From Gorsachius magnificus (Eukaryota; Chordata; Aves; Pelecaniformes; Ardeidae): a DNA stretch of 64,000 nucleotides. Both the position numbers and the translations under genes were made by a program. Every line of letters begins with the position of its first letter. Position 1 is the first letter of the stretch. Below the pieces are notes generated by a model. The model ran no database searches. It worked only from the letters and a program-made list of their open reading frames with translations, and was not told the origin of the DNA. Below are positions 38,057 through 50,334 of the stretch, one piece after another. Where the stretch lies: positions 10,911,821 to 10,975,820 of the forward strand of contig CM067081.1 of NCBI GenBank assembly GCA_034008185.1, in the 5' to 3' direction.

Positions 38057-38072
38057 ATTGTTTATAAACAAT
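38057..38072. promoter_or_regulatory. Perfect 16-bp palindrome with paired FOX-type cores
   Basis: ATTGTTTATAAACAAT is its own reverse complement and contains TGTTTA and TAAACA, the forkhead core in both orientations, overlapping at the centre. Forkhead proteins bind TGTTTAC/GTAAACA-like sites, and inverted pairs can bind dimers. The surrounding 150 bases are AT-rich with several TAATTAAT/AATTAATT motifs. Function is inferred from motif shape alone; AT-rich DNA yields such palindromes by chance. Confidence 0.35.
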
Positions 38073-40804
38073 CCAGAAAAAGAAAAGTGTTTATCAAAAT
38101 ATTGAGAAAATGAATTTAATTAATTTAGAAGTTCAAATAAAATCACAGGCTGCTCATTAACAATTCATGAACATGGAAAAAGACTGAATTCATTCTATGA
38201 AGGACTTGATATTAGTTGTTATTATCTCCTTATTTCCACCAGAATGTGTTTGTTCTAGAACAATCCTGGTCAAGCAGTTCATTCTAACACCCTCAGCTGC
38301 AAACAATCAAAAACCAGTTTTGGCCCCAACCCAAAATCTCAACCCAATGTCATAACAAATGCTACCAATTCCTCTGACTTTACCCAGATTCTCCATATTT
38401 CACAGAATTCAGATGATCCATGAAAGGATTATTACAAAACAAAATAAAATGGAAAAATGTGTTTCCTAGACACACTTATTTAAATGATTAAAATGATTAG
38501 TTATTTTCTCATTCTTAAAAATTCATTCAACCCAAGTTAGTCTCTCTCAGCTAGCAGTCAATAGGAGTTTACCATGGATTGTAGCAAGAATTATCTCTCA
38601 TATGTCCTATTGGTTTTTGGCTTTTTTATAAAATCCTCTTGACATTGTGGGAGGAACAGTACGATATGAAGTGCTTACAACAGTGAGTCCAAACAAATTT
38701 GTGTCCAACATCATGTTTAAATACATACTAACATTCTTAAGCATACATTTTAATTCAGGCTTATGAAGGTACATTCCTCTAGTGTGCTCTCTCAGGACCT
38801 TGTACAGGGACCCTTTATAGCTACCTAGAACTAGATATAGATTCACTGGGGAGATCTAAGGGGACCTTGTTATCTCCATTAGCCACCATCTCAAACTCTC
38901 CTAACATGGTACCAGGTAGCCCTGGATCTCCAGGCCAGCACAAACAGCCCTTGAAATCCTCCCTCCAAAATTGCAGATGCCCCAAAATACAGCACTCTGC
39001 AGACTTGTGTGTCATGTCCCTCATCCTGCTCACAATTCCACTGACAGGGTTCTTGGGAATTGGTGCCTGGGAGAAGGATCTCAGCCCCCTCATTCACACT
39101 CCTTCCATGTCTCCTCCTGAACTAAAGCCCAACATTTCACTTTGATTCCAAACTGAGCAACAATTAATTATTAAATCTTTGCTTTGAGCCAAGCCTTTGT
39201 TTCAGGATCATTCTTTTCTCCAGTATTTATGTTGAACAGCAGCTGTTCAGTCTGTTCTAACTTGGAGCTATGAGTACAGGACCCATTATTATGAATAAGA
39301 GTTTTCAACCAAAAACCTGTCCCTGTAAGATTTCCATTCAGCTTCAGCATGTTTCTAATTTGATCATTCTTTCTTTTCCCCTTCCTTTCTCCCTTTTCTT
39401 TTCTGTAAGCAATCCAGGTGTTTATACTGATTATAGCGAAAGCATATCCTTAACAGTGACACTGCAGTGCCTCTACAGAGCAGAGCTGTTAACAGCTACT
39501 GCTCTCCGGGGTTAGAAAAAAGTGAAGAAGCTGCTTTTGATCCACTAAGACTGCACTGTCACTGCTCAGCAGTGGTATGATACCTTCCTTTCCCAGGAGA
39601 TCACATCTATCATCCAAACTTATTGCCTCTGATCTATAGCAAGAATTATGACTAATCAATTGCATTAGTGTGACAGAGAGGTTGTGTATCTTTATCTCAA
39701 TGTAGTAATATTTCCTATTTATAAGCACCAATAGACATTGCTAGTTTTCCACCTTTTGCTTAGGGAAAAAAAACCCAAAACCCCACAACCCAGCCACACA
39801 AACCTCCAAGATTTTTGTTGCACAACTTAGTTTTACATAAGTATTGTCCCCCAAAAGTCTGCAAGTAAGCATAATGCATTATTTGAAAGGCTAGGAAAAG
39901 TAATCAGACCTGCCAAGTTGAAAAAAAAAAGAAGGGCAATTGGATCTAACCACACAAAATGCTCTTTTAAGAGGTAATACTTGTACTGAATAAAAAAAGG
40001 ACTCATCAAGGAAGTTTGCTGAATGCAGTCACTTAGACCTCACTCTGGACAAGAGGCAGTTTGAGAGCTAAGACAAACAGATGGATCAGAAGTGTTCTTC
40101 ATAGCTGACTCTTGCCAGTTACACAGCATAACAAGATGATCCTGCCAATAGCTCCCCTCCTACCTCGCTTGAACAGGAGCTTGTTCATTCAGGGTATGTG
40201 AGCAGAGGTAATTCAATAAGATCTGACAATTCCTACATGCATTCTGCCTTTACTGAAGGTTCAGGTTGACTTGCTACAATCCATACACACTAAACCTGGG
40301 TGTCAAAGCCAAAGATAACACATTTTCACGTGCCATACATGCTCAGCTTTTCCGGATTTTTTTGAATTGTCAAATGCCAGTGAAAACCAGTTCATTTATT
40401 ACAGGTGTTAAATATTAGCATGGGGCATGCACCCTCAGCAATTCTTATTAAAAAAAGGAACCTTAATGACTCTCAGACACTGTGGCTAAAGAATGTCTAA
40501 AGTACCTACCAAAGTCATAGAAAGTTACCAGGTTTTCAGCAGGCATTTATCATTCTTATTAGAAGATCCTCTCTGAAGCCAGATGGTCCTTTCCAAAATG
40601 CAAAACACAAACGGAACAACCAAAGTAATTGACTGTGCCCAGCAAACAAGCAAGCTACATTTCATAGCACATGTGGGTGCAAATTTCTCCTGTCAGCAAG
40701 AAAGATGGTTCTTTCTGTGACTACATTGGTTTTAAACTAAACAGAGCATCCTTGGCCATATTTCTCAGTAGTGTGTGGTGCATTATAATTGTTCACGAAT
40801 CTGC

Positions 40805-40828
40805 AGACACACACACACACAGAGAGAA
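40805..40828. repeat. (AC)n(AG)n microsatellite
   Basis: About seven AC units run directly into AGAGAGA, making a short compound dinucleotide repeat. Length is modest. Confidence 0.85.
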
Positions 40829-42734
40829 GAATCCAGAACTGAGACTATTTTTAGTTAGCTGTTTCTAAAACCAAAAACTCATGGTCCTACTGTACCTCAG
40901 AGAAATCAGTGCTGAGCAGTTCACTTCTGCAAAGAAATGAAGCCACCAAGGTCAGGTCAGCAGGAGCCTGTGAGTTATAGCAGTGGTGGGAGACTGCATC
41001 AGCTCTTAGACTCGCCTTTCTCTAGGTTTTCATTAAAGATGGACTGTCCTGTGATGGTTTTTATATATTCATTATTTTATTTTTTCTTTCACTGGTTCAT
41101 TGCATCTCATCTATTTATTTATAATTACAGAGAAACCTACAGTAGCAAAGATAAAACAAGGGGCTGCCAGGCAACAGTACAGGAACACATATGGAAGATC
41201 TTATTCTCTCATGAAGACCCAAGTGGAAGCCACCAGCCTCCTCTAAGTTTTCTAATTCTTTGTTCATATGGCAGTCCTTTATTTTTTTCATCTTTCACTA
41301 ACTGCACCAGTCGCTTCTTCATTTCAGTTTCCTTGAAATCCTCTTTGTACCATGTAAAATTAAATGACATTTCCTCAAACGAACAGTGCCATCTGAAACA
41401 TTCTTCTAATTTATATACAGACTCTAGTAATGGCCCTTAACTGAAAAGTCAGTGACTCACACCTTTATTTCATGTTATGGGTAGAATATAGGTTGACATG
41501 TAGTACTATGGAGAGTGGCTATTTTAACTATACAGAAAAGAATAAATTTAGTCAGAAAAAGAAACCGGCTATAGCATCCATGCCTGACATGAAATACTTT
41601 CTTTTTTATGGTGGATAGTAGGGTGATTCCTGTTTTGGATACGTCAACAGTAAAATCCAATGCTACAGTACTCACTGTATTTGAGATGGCACTTGGCAAT
41701 GCTGTATCACAGGAAAATGAAACTAGAGCAAGAAGAGGGCCAACTTTGGAGTCATAAATAAAACACTAAATGAAAGAAAAAAAAAATCAACCCAGAACTG
41801 CTCAAGAAATTGAAAGTTATTGCTGAAATATTGTTGCACTGGAAAGGCCTCTTCACACCCATCTTCTCACTCCATCACTTAGCAAATGCAAAAATATTGT
41901 CTAACCTGCTCAGGGTACGTGAAGGTCCATCCTCTTTTTCATTCTGTTTTTTCCTGTTAATGCTCAGAAACTTTCACAGAGCAAAGAAAAGAGCTAAGGA
42001 GTTTGACGTGAGAGAGGATTAGAGAAAGGAAAAATGCATGAGAAGCAAAAAGACAAGGACAGAGTAACAGGCTAGGCACACTTCATAACATTGCATTAAA
42101 CAACACTGTAAAAATTCAGAAAACTGGAAGAATCAACAATAAAAAACATCAAAATGCATAATTTTGAGAAAGAAAAAAACAATTAAAATATTCTTCCCAA
42201 AAGCTTTTTCATTAAAAAAAAGGAATCTTAATTTTCCCAGGATTCTAGGAAAAAAGCATGCCAAGGAGGGTTACAATTCTTTAAAAAAGTAAAATATATA
42301 TAAAAAGTAAAATCTATTTGGGGAATGTCTGAATGAACTGGACATAATGTGATACTGGAGGAAAAGAAAATATTTTAAAAACAGGTTTGGATTGATTTAA
42401 GAACAATAAAAAGGAGACTAATAGTAACAATATCTGTTCTGCTGTTGTGAGTGACTCAGAGCCCCTGGCTGGTTCTTATGCATCCTCTCAGACCTCCAGC
42501 AAAGACCTGCTACCCCCTATTAAGTTTTCAAGAGAATCAGTTTCTCATAAATAAAACACAAAAGAAAAGAGACTACAGAAAAATGAAGAAATTGATCCAG
42601 AAAGCCAAATAAAAACACAAACTAAAAGGTAGAGTCCAAAACCAAAAAGTCTATAAGCGTCCTGAAGTCTTTTGAAAAATGTTGTATTAGGAGTGCAGAT
42701 AAAATATGTGCCATAATTCAAAAAGAAAACAAAG

Positions 42735-44372
42735 CAGTCTAATAGTCCCCCCTGCATGGCTCAATGGGAAAGTTAAGGAAGCTGTCACAGGGAAAAGGTT
42801 AGCAGTTAATAAATGGAAAACTTGCTCAGATAAGGAGGACAGGTCAAATGTAAAAGAGGTCATTAAAGGGGTTAGAAGGACTGTGAAGCATGCCTTGCAT
42901 GGGGTGGGGTTTTTTTACTGATCGTCACAAGTTCATTAAATACTTCAAAAGCAGGGAGCAGGTGACATAATGAGTGGGACTGCTTGATGACAAAAGTATG
43001 AAAAAGGGACTCAGGGATGGTTAGCCCACACTTGAAAAGCTCAATGAACTCTTTGCATCAGTCTTTACTACACAGGGGAAATGCCCATATCCAACTTTTT
43101 CTGTAGTAGGTAGGTCAGAGAGGCTTGACAGGATACAAATAAATACCCTAGAGACAATTAACATGTCACCAGGACTAGATGGCATTTACCTGGAAGAACT
43201 GAAGACACTGTGAAATTGCAGAGCTGCAGCTGGTACAATAAAACCACAACTAGGATTCCTTGTGCTACTGGAGTGGTGGGGTGTCAGGGTGACTGGTCTA
43301 CAGAAGAGGATCAAACAGGGTTTCTGGGGAGCACTGGCTGCCGAGTCTGACTTCCAGCCTCAGTGTGACAGTAGAGTCTGTAATACAGAGAAAGGTCACC
43401 GAGCAAGTGGATCAAGACAGCCTGTTGGGAAAGGGTTGGCATGGCACCTGCAGAGGGAATTCCTACCTTGGTTCAATGAAGGCGTCTGTAGGCTGATACA
43501 GGGGGTCCAATGGACATCATAGATTTGGTTCCCCAGAAGGACTTCTGGAAGGTTTCTCACCAAAGACCACCAAAGAATCAGAAGGAGGTTGGAGGAAAAG
43601 AGCTTTTATGGATGGGAAGCTGTTTAAAGGATGGGAAACAGAATGTACGACTCAATGGACATTCCACAAAGTGGAGAAAAATCAGGAAATAGGTCCTCCA
43701 AGGATCAGGTCTGGGACCCAAAAGCAATAGACATCATCAGAAAGTGCTCTGAGAACAAAACACAAAGCTTTATGTTGCCACTGTATAAAACCTTGGCACA
43801 CCCACATCTTGACTGCTGTGCATAGTTCTTATCTCTACACCTCCAAAAGGACATTGCAGAGATAGAGAAGATACAGGCAAGAAAATTATGATAAGGACAG
43901 AGCTGTCTTATCTGGAAAGATTAAAAAATCTCTGCTCTTCGGTTTGGAAAGAAGACTCAGCAAAGATATGATTGAAATTTGAAAAATCACAAAGTCAGTA
44001 GATTATCAGGATACAGAACTATTTTTCAGAAAATTCCACAATTTTAGAACTAGGGACACTCACTGAATCTGGTCTTAGAGGTTGATCTAAAACACTTGAA
44101 AGAATGTAGTTCTTCAGGCAGCCAGTAACAAAGTTGTCTCCAAGGGAAGTTTTGGAAGCAGACATGATCAACAGGTTCAAAAGCAGATTAGACATAGGTA
44201 ACAAATCCGCAAACAGGTATGAGCATGCTATTGACTGCAGCAGAGCACTCTAGGGGCATACAGGGGAAGGGAAACGATACTGCAGGGGATAGCGGGGCTC
44301 ACGTACTGCCATGGCCAGAGTCAGAAGCCTGTGCTACATGGGCCGCTGGTCTAACCGAGCAAGGCATTTCAT
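42735..44372 (+). mobile_element. Ancient CR1/L3-like LINE, ORF2 fossil to 3' end
   Basis: Conceptual translation on plus, allowing frameshifts, gives the order of blocks of a CR1-like ORF2. First is a Pro-Ala-Trp-Leu-Asn linker block near 42755, then Phe-Ala-Ser-Val-Phe-Thr-Thr near 43055. A Met-Ser-Pro-Gly-Leu-Asp-Gly-Ile block follows near 43167, then a decayed LDFSKAFDTVPHQ-type block near 43515. Next come Lys-Gln-Asn-Val-Arg-Leu-Asn-Gly and Ser-Thr-Lys-Trp-Arg-Lys near 43640-43675, and Leu-Gln-Gly-Ser-Gly-Leu-Gly-Pro near 43696. Last is Pro-Leu-Tyr-Lys-Thr-Leu near 43778. The 3' end near 44339-44365 resembles the old CR1 terminus reading roughly GGGC..CTGGTCTAACC. Many stops and a missing YADD segment show it is long dead. 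Confidence 0.75.
43510..43830 (+). pseudogene. Decayed reverse-transcriptase core of the L3-like LINE
   Basis: Within the fossil LINE this part retains the most recognisable reverse-transcriptase blocks. Frame 43510-43690 holds the palm approach block and the Asn-Gly-His-Ser-Thr-Lys-Trp-Arg-Lys motif. At 43693-43719 is Val-Leu-Gln-Gly-Ser-Gly-Leu-Gly-Pro, a mutated VPQGSVLGP. About ten bases later the text jumps to a block (Ala-Ile-Asp-Ile-Ile-Arg-Lys-Cys) that normally lies roughly 100 residues further on. An internal deletion has therefore removed the catalytic YADD region. It cannot encode an active enzyme. Confidence 0.65.
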
Positions 44373-46710
44373 TTTTTCTTGATATGAAATAATGTGACAT
44401 TGAGGACATCTCTATAGCATTGCTTTATTTATTCTTCTTCTCTCCTGATATCATCCATCAGCCTGGTTTCCAGCATCAGTATCACCAAGACATCAAAACA
44501 GCGGTCTAGACCTAGATAGATGTTTTATCAGGGTGGAAGATTCCTTGTCATTTCCTAATGTGCCCAGTTTTCATCCCCCATCTTTTATCCTGAATAGACA
44601 AGATGTTTCTGGGAGAAGTGAAAATATACAGAAGATACAAGAATGAAGAGACCTTTCATTCCAGTTTCATTCCTACATTTCAGTCCTGTGTTTTCTGTAG
44701 GCTGCCCACGGGGCTGATACAAAAAGACTGAAATCAGGAAGAAAATTTTCCAGGGTTTGTTCGTTTGCTTTCTTTCCAGTTTGCCTTGACTCCTGGCATA
44801 GCTTTAATACAGATGAAAAGAACCATGTACCTTCAGGGTAATGCAGAATTCTTGCCACTCAAATTTCCTTCCAGGCTCTGCAATGCCTACCAATGTTCAC
44901 ATTCAATTTTCACAGGGTCTAGGGTCCCCTACCACTTTGGCTTTATTCAATGTGTTAAGCAACTCAGGACAGAAAAAGTCTGATTTTCTGTGTGAAAGGC
45001 ATACTGATGTTTATGACATTCTTGGTCTCAGCTAGGGAGGGGGAATGAAGTCCCAGACAGTAGGGACCCAGACATGCACTTAGACAGTTGCACGTACTGA
45101 TCAAAATGGAAATTAAAAAGTTCTGGTTTGAAAAACTGAGAAATATGGGTAGAAACATTTATTCCTCTTGCAATCTATGTTTGAAAAGTGCTTGCATGAA
45201 TGTATGAAGTGTTGGCATGGTGCACCGTCACGTGTTAGCCTAGTTCAATGACAGTATCAATTTGAACTAGCTATTACACAGAGTGGCCTTATTTCTGTTG
45301 GTCTGCAGTAGAAGATTGGCTTTACCGTAAATTTGCTTAATTCTCAATAACCCTGATTTCCCCCCTGCTTTACATACTTAGCCAGTAGAAGCAAGATGCA
45401 ACGTGACAACTCACATACTCCAGTTTTGCAAGATTCATTTTGCTAAATCATCCCTATGCATCTGAACCACCGTCTATTTGTGTCTAGCAACATCTGGCAA
45501 ACAAGCACTGATATATTATAATGTTTATCATGCCAGATGGCAATATGTCTTCAATGTCACCTGCAGGATGAAATAAAACCTTTGTTATCACTATTTCTTA
45601 CCCACCCACCCACTTCCCCCTTCCCTCCCTCTCCAGTAATCATAGGAGAGCTCAAATCTGTACCTGCAGAGCATGTGTGGTTAAATATTAAAATAAATGT
45701 AGGAAATGGCAACAGGTTACTACACAACCCTCATTGCTAAAAGGTATAAACCATTTAATTACTATGAATTTTATGATAATTCAATGATATAACTTTTTCA
45801 CTATAAACACCACAATTTCTGCACAATTAAAAATTACTAGTAAATTATCATTCTGGACAGTTTTAATTGTGTACTGCAAGGGACAAAAATATTCAAGGTC
45901 ATGCCTATTTGAATGCACGCACATGAAGTCAAAAGGAAGCATTTCCAGCTGCCATCCATGGAATATCAAGTGCTTTCTTCTTCCACTTGGGATTCCCCAT
46001 ATGTTTCCTCCTTGAACAAGGGCAGTTTGAAGTAATTTTAATCTTCTATTAATGGGGTTTACCTATCAGTCTGTTTTCTGGGAGCATTCCTTGTGATGGA
46101 TTTAACCTGGGGCTGCAGAAAGATCAGGGTGGAAAAAAACTGAGCCGTTCCCTTGGCTTGTTCATCAGAGAGGTTTTTCTGCTCATTCCCTTTTGTTGCC
46201 AAGTGAATATTCTATTATACTTTATCAACAAAATCTTGGTTATCTTCAAGCACAGTGTGATTTATTGTGGACATTTTAGACCAGTTGGGATGAAAGCTTT
46301 TATGGATCAAACATATATTTTAAGCCTAAAGGATATTTATTTTCAAAAGCCAGTATCAGAAACCATCGCACATTTTAAGTCTTGCAGCTTTTCATATTTT
46401 AAGTGTTCACTGTCCAGAAAAATTAATACACTGTGTTAGACTACAAGTTCCGTATCTGTTAGCAAGCAAATTAAGATATCTGCCATTTACCAAAGGACTT
46501 GGCTTCCACACAAAAAAATGCAAACCTGAAAAACACCCTTTTAAGGTGGATTGTTGCTAGCATTCATAGATGAAAAGGAAGATTAGCAATACAGTTATCT
46601 TTGAATGCATTTCCCAAGGCCTGAAATAGTAGCACAAAAATGGTGAAGTGCTCATGCTTCCTTTGGCATTTTTATTCAAGATCTGTAGTCATTGGCCTAC
46701 ATGACATAGG
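44373..46710. other. Unique DNA, no gene recognised
   Basis: No supported exon or repeat end. A C-rich pyrimidine tract with CCCA units lies at about 45600-45636. From 45.7 kb the DNA becomes AT-rich with TAATT motifs, leading into the inverted repeat at 46711. Confidence 0.5.
45600..45636. repeat. C-rich (CCCA)n/pyrimidine tract
   Basis: Three CCCA units are followed by CTTCCCCCTTCCCTCCCTCTCC, an almost pure pyrimidine stretch on plus. It is simple-sequence DNA without a recognised role. Confidence 0.6.
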
Positions 46711-46846
46711 ACCAAAGAATTGCTCAGTTGTGTATTTGGTCCCCTAATTGCTCTTTAATTTCATTTACATTCTCACAAAATGAGTGTTAAAAATGAAAAT
46801 GAAGTAACAATTAGAGGGCCAAATGCACAATTGTGCAATTCTTGGT
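46711..46846. repeat. Long imperfect inverted repeat (unassigned palindromic element)
   Basis: The left arm 46711-46750 (starts ACCAAAGAATTGC, ends CCCCTAATTG) and the right arm 46808-46846 (starts CAATTAGAGGG, ends GCAATTCTTGGT) pair over about 40 positions. There are five mismatches and one gap, three of the mismatches being G:T-compatible. The 57-base middle also shows weaker self-complementarity (TTTCATTT on the left, AAATGAAAATGAA on the right). It could be an old palindromic MITE-like DNA transposon, an exapted ancient repeat of the kind preserved as conserved non-coding elements, or an RNA hairpin source. I know no family name for it and see no clear target-site duplication. Confidence 0.75.
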
Positions 46847-49800
46847 AGCTAGTGCAGCTAGTTAATAGTGGTGGCAAATTAAGCATGACAGCCAAGCAAA
46901 TGAACCCTACTTTTCATCATCTGGAGAAGGCCTTTTGGCCATCAACCTGTGCATTTGGAAATCAATGCAAGTCCTGCCTTTGACTTTAGAGGTATGGGGA
47001 TTAGACCTTGCTTCACGAAAGGAAAGCTGGAGTGGCTGTGAAGAGGTCTGTTTCCTACTTAGTTCAGTGCCTGAACTAAAATATCCAAGTCCAAATAAAA
47101 TCAGGCCAAATTTCAGGGGATCTTGGTACCTACCTCTAAAAATTAAAGCAGGGCCATGGAAATCTGAAAATTAATTCTTTTTTATAAAGGTGTGTACCTT
47201 CACCTGTAGATTGCTCAATTTTGAACACCTAAGTTGATAGTCTGGCTTCCTTTCTCAAATTCAGAGCTGCGTCCAATTTAGCTCCAGATGATGGAAGAAG
47301 TGAGCTGCTTCTGGTAATCCCAAGAGTGTGCAGGTGAGAATTTTTAAGAATTTGTTTATTACAGGTACATATTGTTTTCTTATAAGATGACATATATGCT
47401 TAAGTTGCATATATTAAACTGAAAATTAGAAGTTACAATGAAAGACTTGTTCTCTTTCTACAGTATAGTGCTTCTGAGCCTGTCTGATTGCAGCAGTGCC
47501 CAGAAGACAGAGTAAAGGGCTGTGACCTTCTTGTAAAAAATAGAGAAAATAGATTTGGTCCCCACAGGAAAGTCTCAAAAGACCATTAAGATTGGATTTC
47601 CAGAGCACAAAAAAAGGAGTTATTTTGGCCCAAATATTTCTGGCTAGAAGCAGATAAAATAGAGTAAGGAAGGCTGTGAATGCACTTTTCCCTGCTCTAC
47701 GGAGATGCTGAGGATAAGACTAATTTCAGATTAATTTCCTCTCACCTTAGCCGGTCACAAATTAGGCATCTTGATCTAAAGATTTTATATGCTTAAACAG
47801 GTTGGGATTAGTCACTAGTAGATGCACCCATCTCTGAGCACCGCACAGATGCCACAGGCTTGGGTTAGGTGCCTCACTTCCCATCACTGATTGCCTGGGG
47901 AGACGTATTCGTCCCCCGATGACAGTCCCAATGTCACAAACTCTCCTTTAATGCTATGGGGAGCTGAACTTGCCTTCCATGAGCAAAGGGGAGATGTATG
48001 AAGAGAACGTATGTAGAAAAACTCATTTAAAACCACCCAGACAGTGACTGCTGGGCTGCGGGCAGCACTGAGCTCTCTTCAGCAGGGGTTAAGCTGTGGG
48101 TTGCACCCAAGATACTTAGCTGAAAGCTTCCAGGATATAGTGTTGTGAGCAGATCGGAGGGCAGTGCAGATATACCCTGAGTCCAGTAAGTCTCTGCGGG
48201 ATCATTCTTTGCCTTACACAGCATGTCAAAGCTCACGGAAAGCAATTTTTCTTTCAGTGCCTCTTTTTCAACTGGGAAGCATTTGAAGGGAAGCACTTGC
48301 CCCTTGAGTGCTCAAGTGTGTACTTTGTATTGCTAAAGAAAGGGCACTCCAATAGCTCTTCTGGGAAAGCTCACCATATTTCACATCACCCCATGCACTT
48401 TCAAGGGGCTTTGCAGAAATGGCTTGTTCTGGGACATCTATGAAATATAATTAGGAAGAAAAATAAAGAAGCTTTCTTCTCTTTCAGGTTGAGATAATCC
48501 ACAGTCAGAAAAATAAGGCGCTCTTTTTTTTTTTTCCTTGCCCAAAGTGCTCTCTCCCCTGAGAGGTCATCTTTGAGACAGAAGTGTTTTAATTTCCTAA
48601 CTTATAAAGCAAGAAATTATGATATTCAGGGAGACAGTGTGGGTTTTGTGATGTTACTTTCTGAGCAAAGAATGCATCACTGGTCTGTATCCACATACCA
48701 GCAGGCATATTCCTCTAAGGGACCATCAGGCACGGGCTGCTCTCTGCAGGAAGAGCAGCGGCTGCAGCTGGTACCAAGGTGGTCATGGTACTGTTCAGAG
48801 CAATGGGAGGGGTGGGGGTACTAAGGCCAGAAATGGCTGTTGTCTCCTCGGTCAGGTCTTGGGCAGAACACATGCAGAGTGAAACGATATTGGGTGAAGC
48901 AATGTGAAAGTTCAGCTTTTTAGGCAGGAAAGCAGGATGGCAAAGGGGGAGAGGGTAAGACTCCATCAGTCATCTGGATGTCCCAGCCCCTGAAATGATT
49001 AAGCTGGCTGTTTTCTTGGCACAGCTTGAAGGAAGGAAAATGAAGCAAAGTGGGGATACATGTGGCTATAATGGGAATGGGGATGGCAGAAGCAATTCAG
49101 AAAGGCAGTAAAAGGTACCCCACATTCTCCTGCAGCTCAGGAGTCCATGCCTGCATGGGAATGGCTGCACCATGCACCCAGACACGAGGAATGAGAAGGG
49201 CATGGACTGGCAAATGTTAACCAAAATCTCTCCTCACAGCCTGGAGCATACCTCAGAAGCATCAGACAGCATTCGCCAAGCAGAATAAAGCAGCATATGC
49301 TGGTTCAACCTCTGCTTATTAAGTTAGCAAAGCACTAAACGTGGTGTGTGATTGAACTGCCAGGAATGCTGGTTCGATGGTGGGGCCTTTGGAGTGATGT
49401 CCCCTTGCTGGGCATGCACACAACTCAACGCAGGCTGGGACATTTGCACACGGAGCTCTCTGCCCAATGGGTCAAGCCTGCCACCTGCCTAATTTCTGAC
49501 CACCAGCCAGGTGCCTTTTACGACATAAACTCAGACACCAGTTAAATTTGGTTTTAAGAGTTTCAACAGGGAAAGACTGGATACTTTGGAGAAAATTGAA
49601 GGTGAGTAAAAATATTAATAGAAAAGGTTTCATTGCAGCCTTGTTTTCATCTCTAATTAATAATATCTATAGCAGCTCGAGATATTCTGCTGTTTACTCA
49701 AGAATATTTCTGCGGTGCTTGATACAGCTGTTTTATATGAGGATTCAGTTAACATAGCTTAATGCCAACCCAATAAAATATAAGAAGGAATTGTTTTCCT

Positions 49801-50334
49801 TTTTTTTTTTTCCTAACTGGTAATAACAGGGCTCAGAAAGACTTTCAGAAAAAGGATGATTGAGCAGTGCAAAGAAAGATCAGTATTTATAGGGATAAAA
49901 TTGTTTTTTTTAAATTGTACTATAGTTCGTTTGGGCAGTATTGGAGGAAATTAGGTCTTTCAAAGCTTTGCTTTGTTTTTTTCCATCACCGTGAGCCACA
50001 GAGTGAAAGGCGTATATTTTTTGAACCACCATAAACAAAACAAATTGCAAGTAATGACATTTAATACTCTCTATTACTTTTTCTCTGGTTATGTGTTTAT
50101 AAACACATAGAGATCCTTGGGAGGAAAACTGTGAGCACCTTGGCTGCTGCCAGGCTTTATTCTGTATTTGTGCAGATCACAGCATGGTACGTGGGTTGCA
50201 GGGGCTGAAGGACTCATTAGGACGATGCTGGCTGACCTCTCACACAAGACTGACCTCAGCCGAGCAACCGTAATGAGAAACAACGATGCCAAGGTGCTAC
50301 GTGAGGGCAAAGTACCACAGCTTGCATTATCATT
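46847..50334. other. Unique DNA, no gene recognised
   Basis: One candidate exon (47265-47333) is listed separately. The rest shows only short frames without recognisable domains and a T-run near 48523. No promoter, RNA gene or repeat terminus is supportable. Confidence 0.5.
47265..47333 (+). other. Candidate 69-bp exon, frame-preserving
   Basis: A polypyrimidine acceptor (CTTCCTTTCTCAAATTCAG) ends at 47264 and a strong donor, CAG|GTGAGA, starts at 47334. The enclosed 69 bases are a multiple of three and are open only in the second frame, giving Ala-Ala-Ser-Asn-Leu-Ala-Pro-Asp-Asp-Gly and then Glu-Leu-Leu-Leu-Val-Ile-Pro. The length and phase fit a cassette exon. I do not recognise the peptide, and 22 open codons are not statistically notable alone. 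It may be an exon of an unseen plus-strand gene, a non-coding RNA exon, or a pseudo-exon. Confidence 0.25.

Larger units (their letters stand above)
33816..42734. other. Unique DNA, no gene recognised
   Basis: Nearly 9 kb of AT-rich sequence without a recognisable exon or repeat terminus. A 167-codon frame at 40937-41440 on plus has a hydrophobic middle section but no family resemblance. Low-complexity runs are a 21-A run at 34582-34602, A-runs near 37930 and 39920, and a CA/GA microsatellite at 40805-40828. A 16-bp palindrome at 38057 is listed separately. Confidence 0.5.

Noticed and set aside
40937..41440. 167-codon frame with a hydrophobic middle, considered as a membrane protein
   Set aside because: The hydrophobic part comes from a T-rich stretch; no signal peptide logic, no family resemblance and no splice or promoter context.
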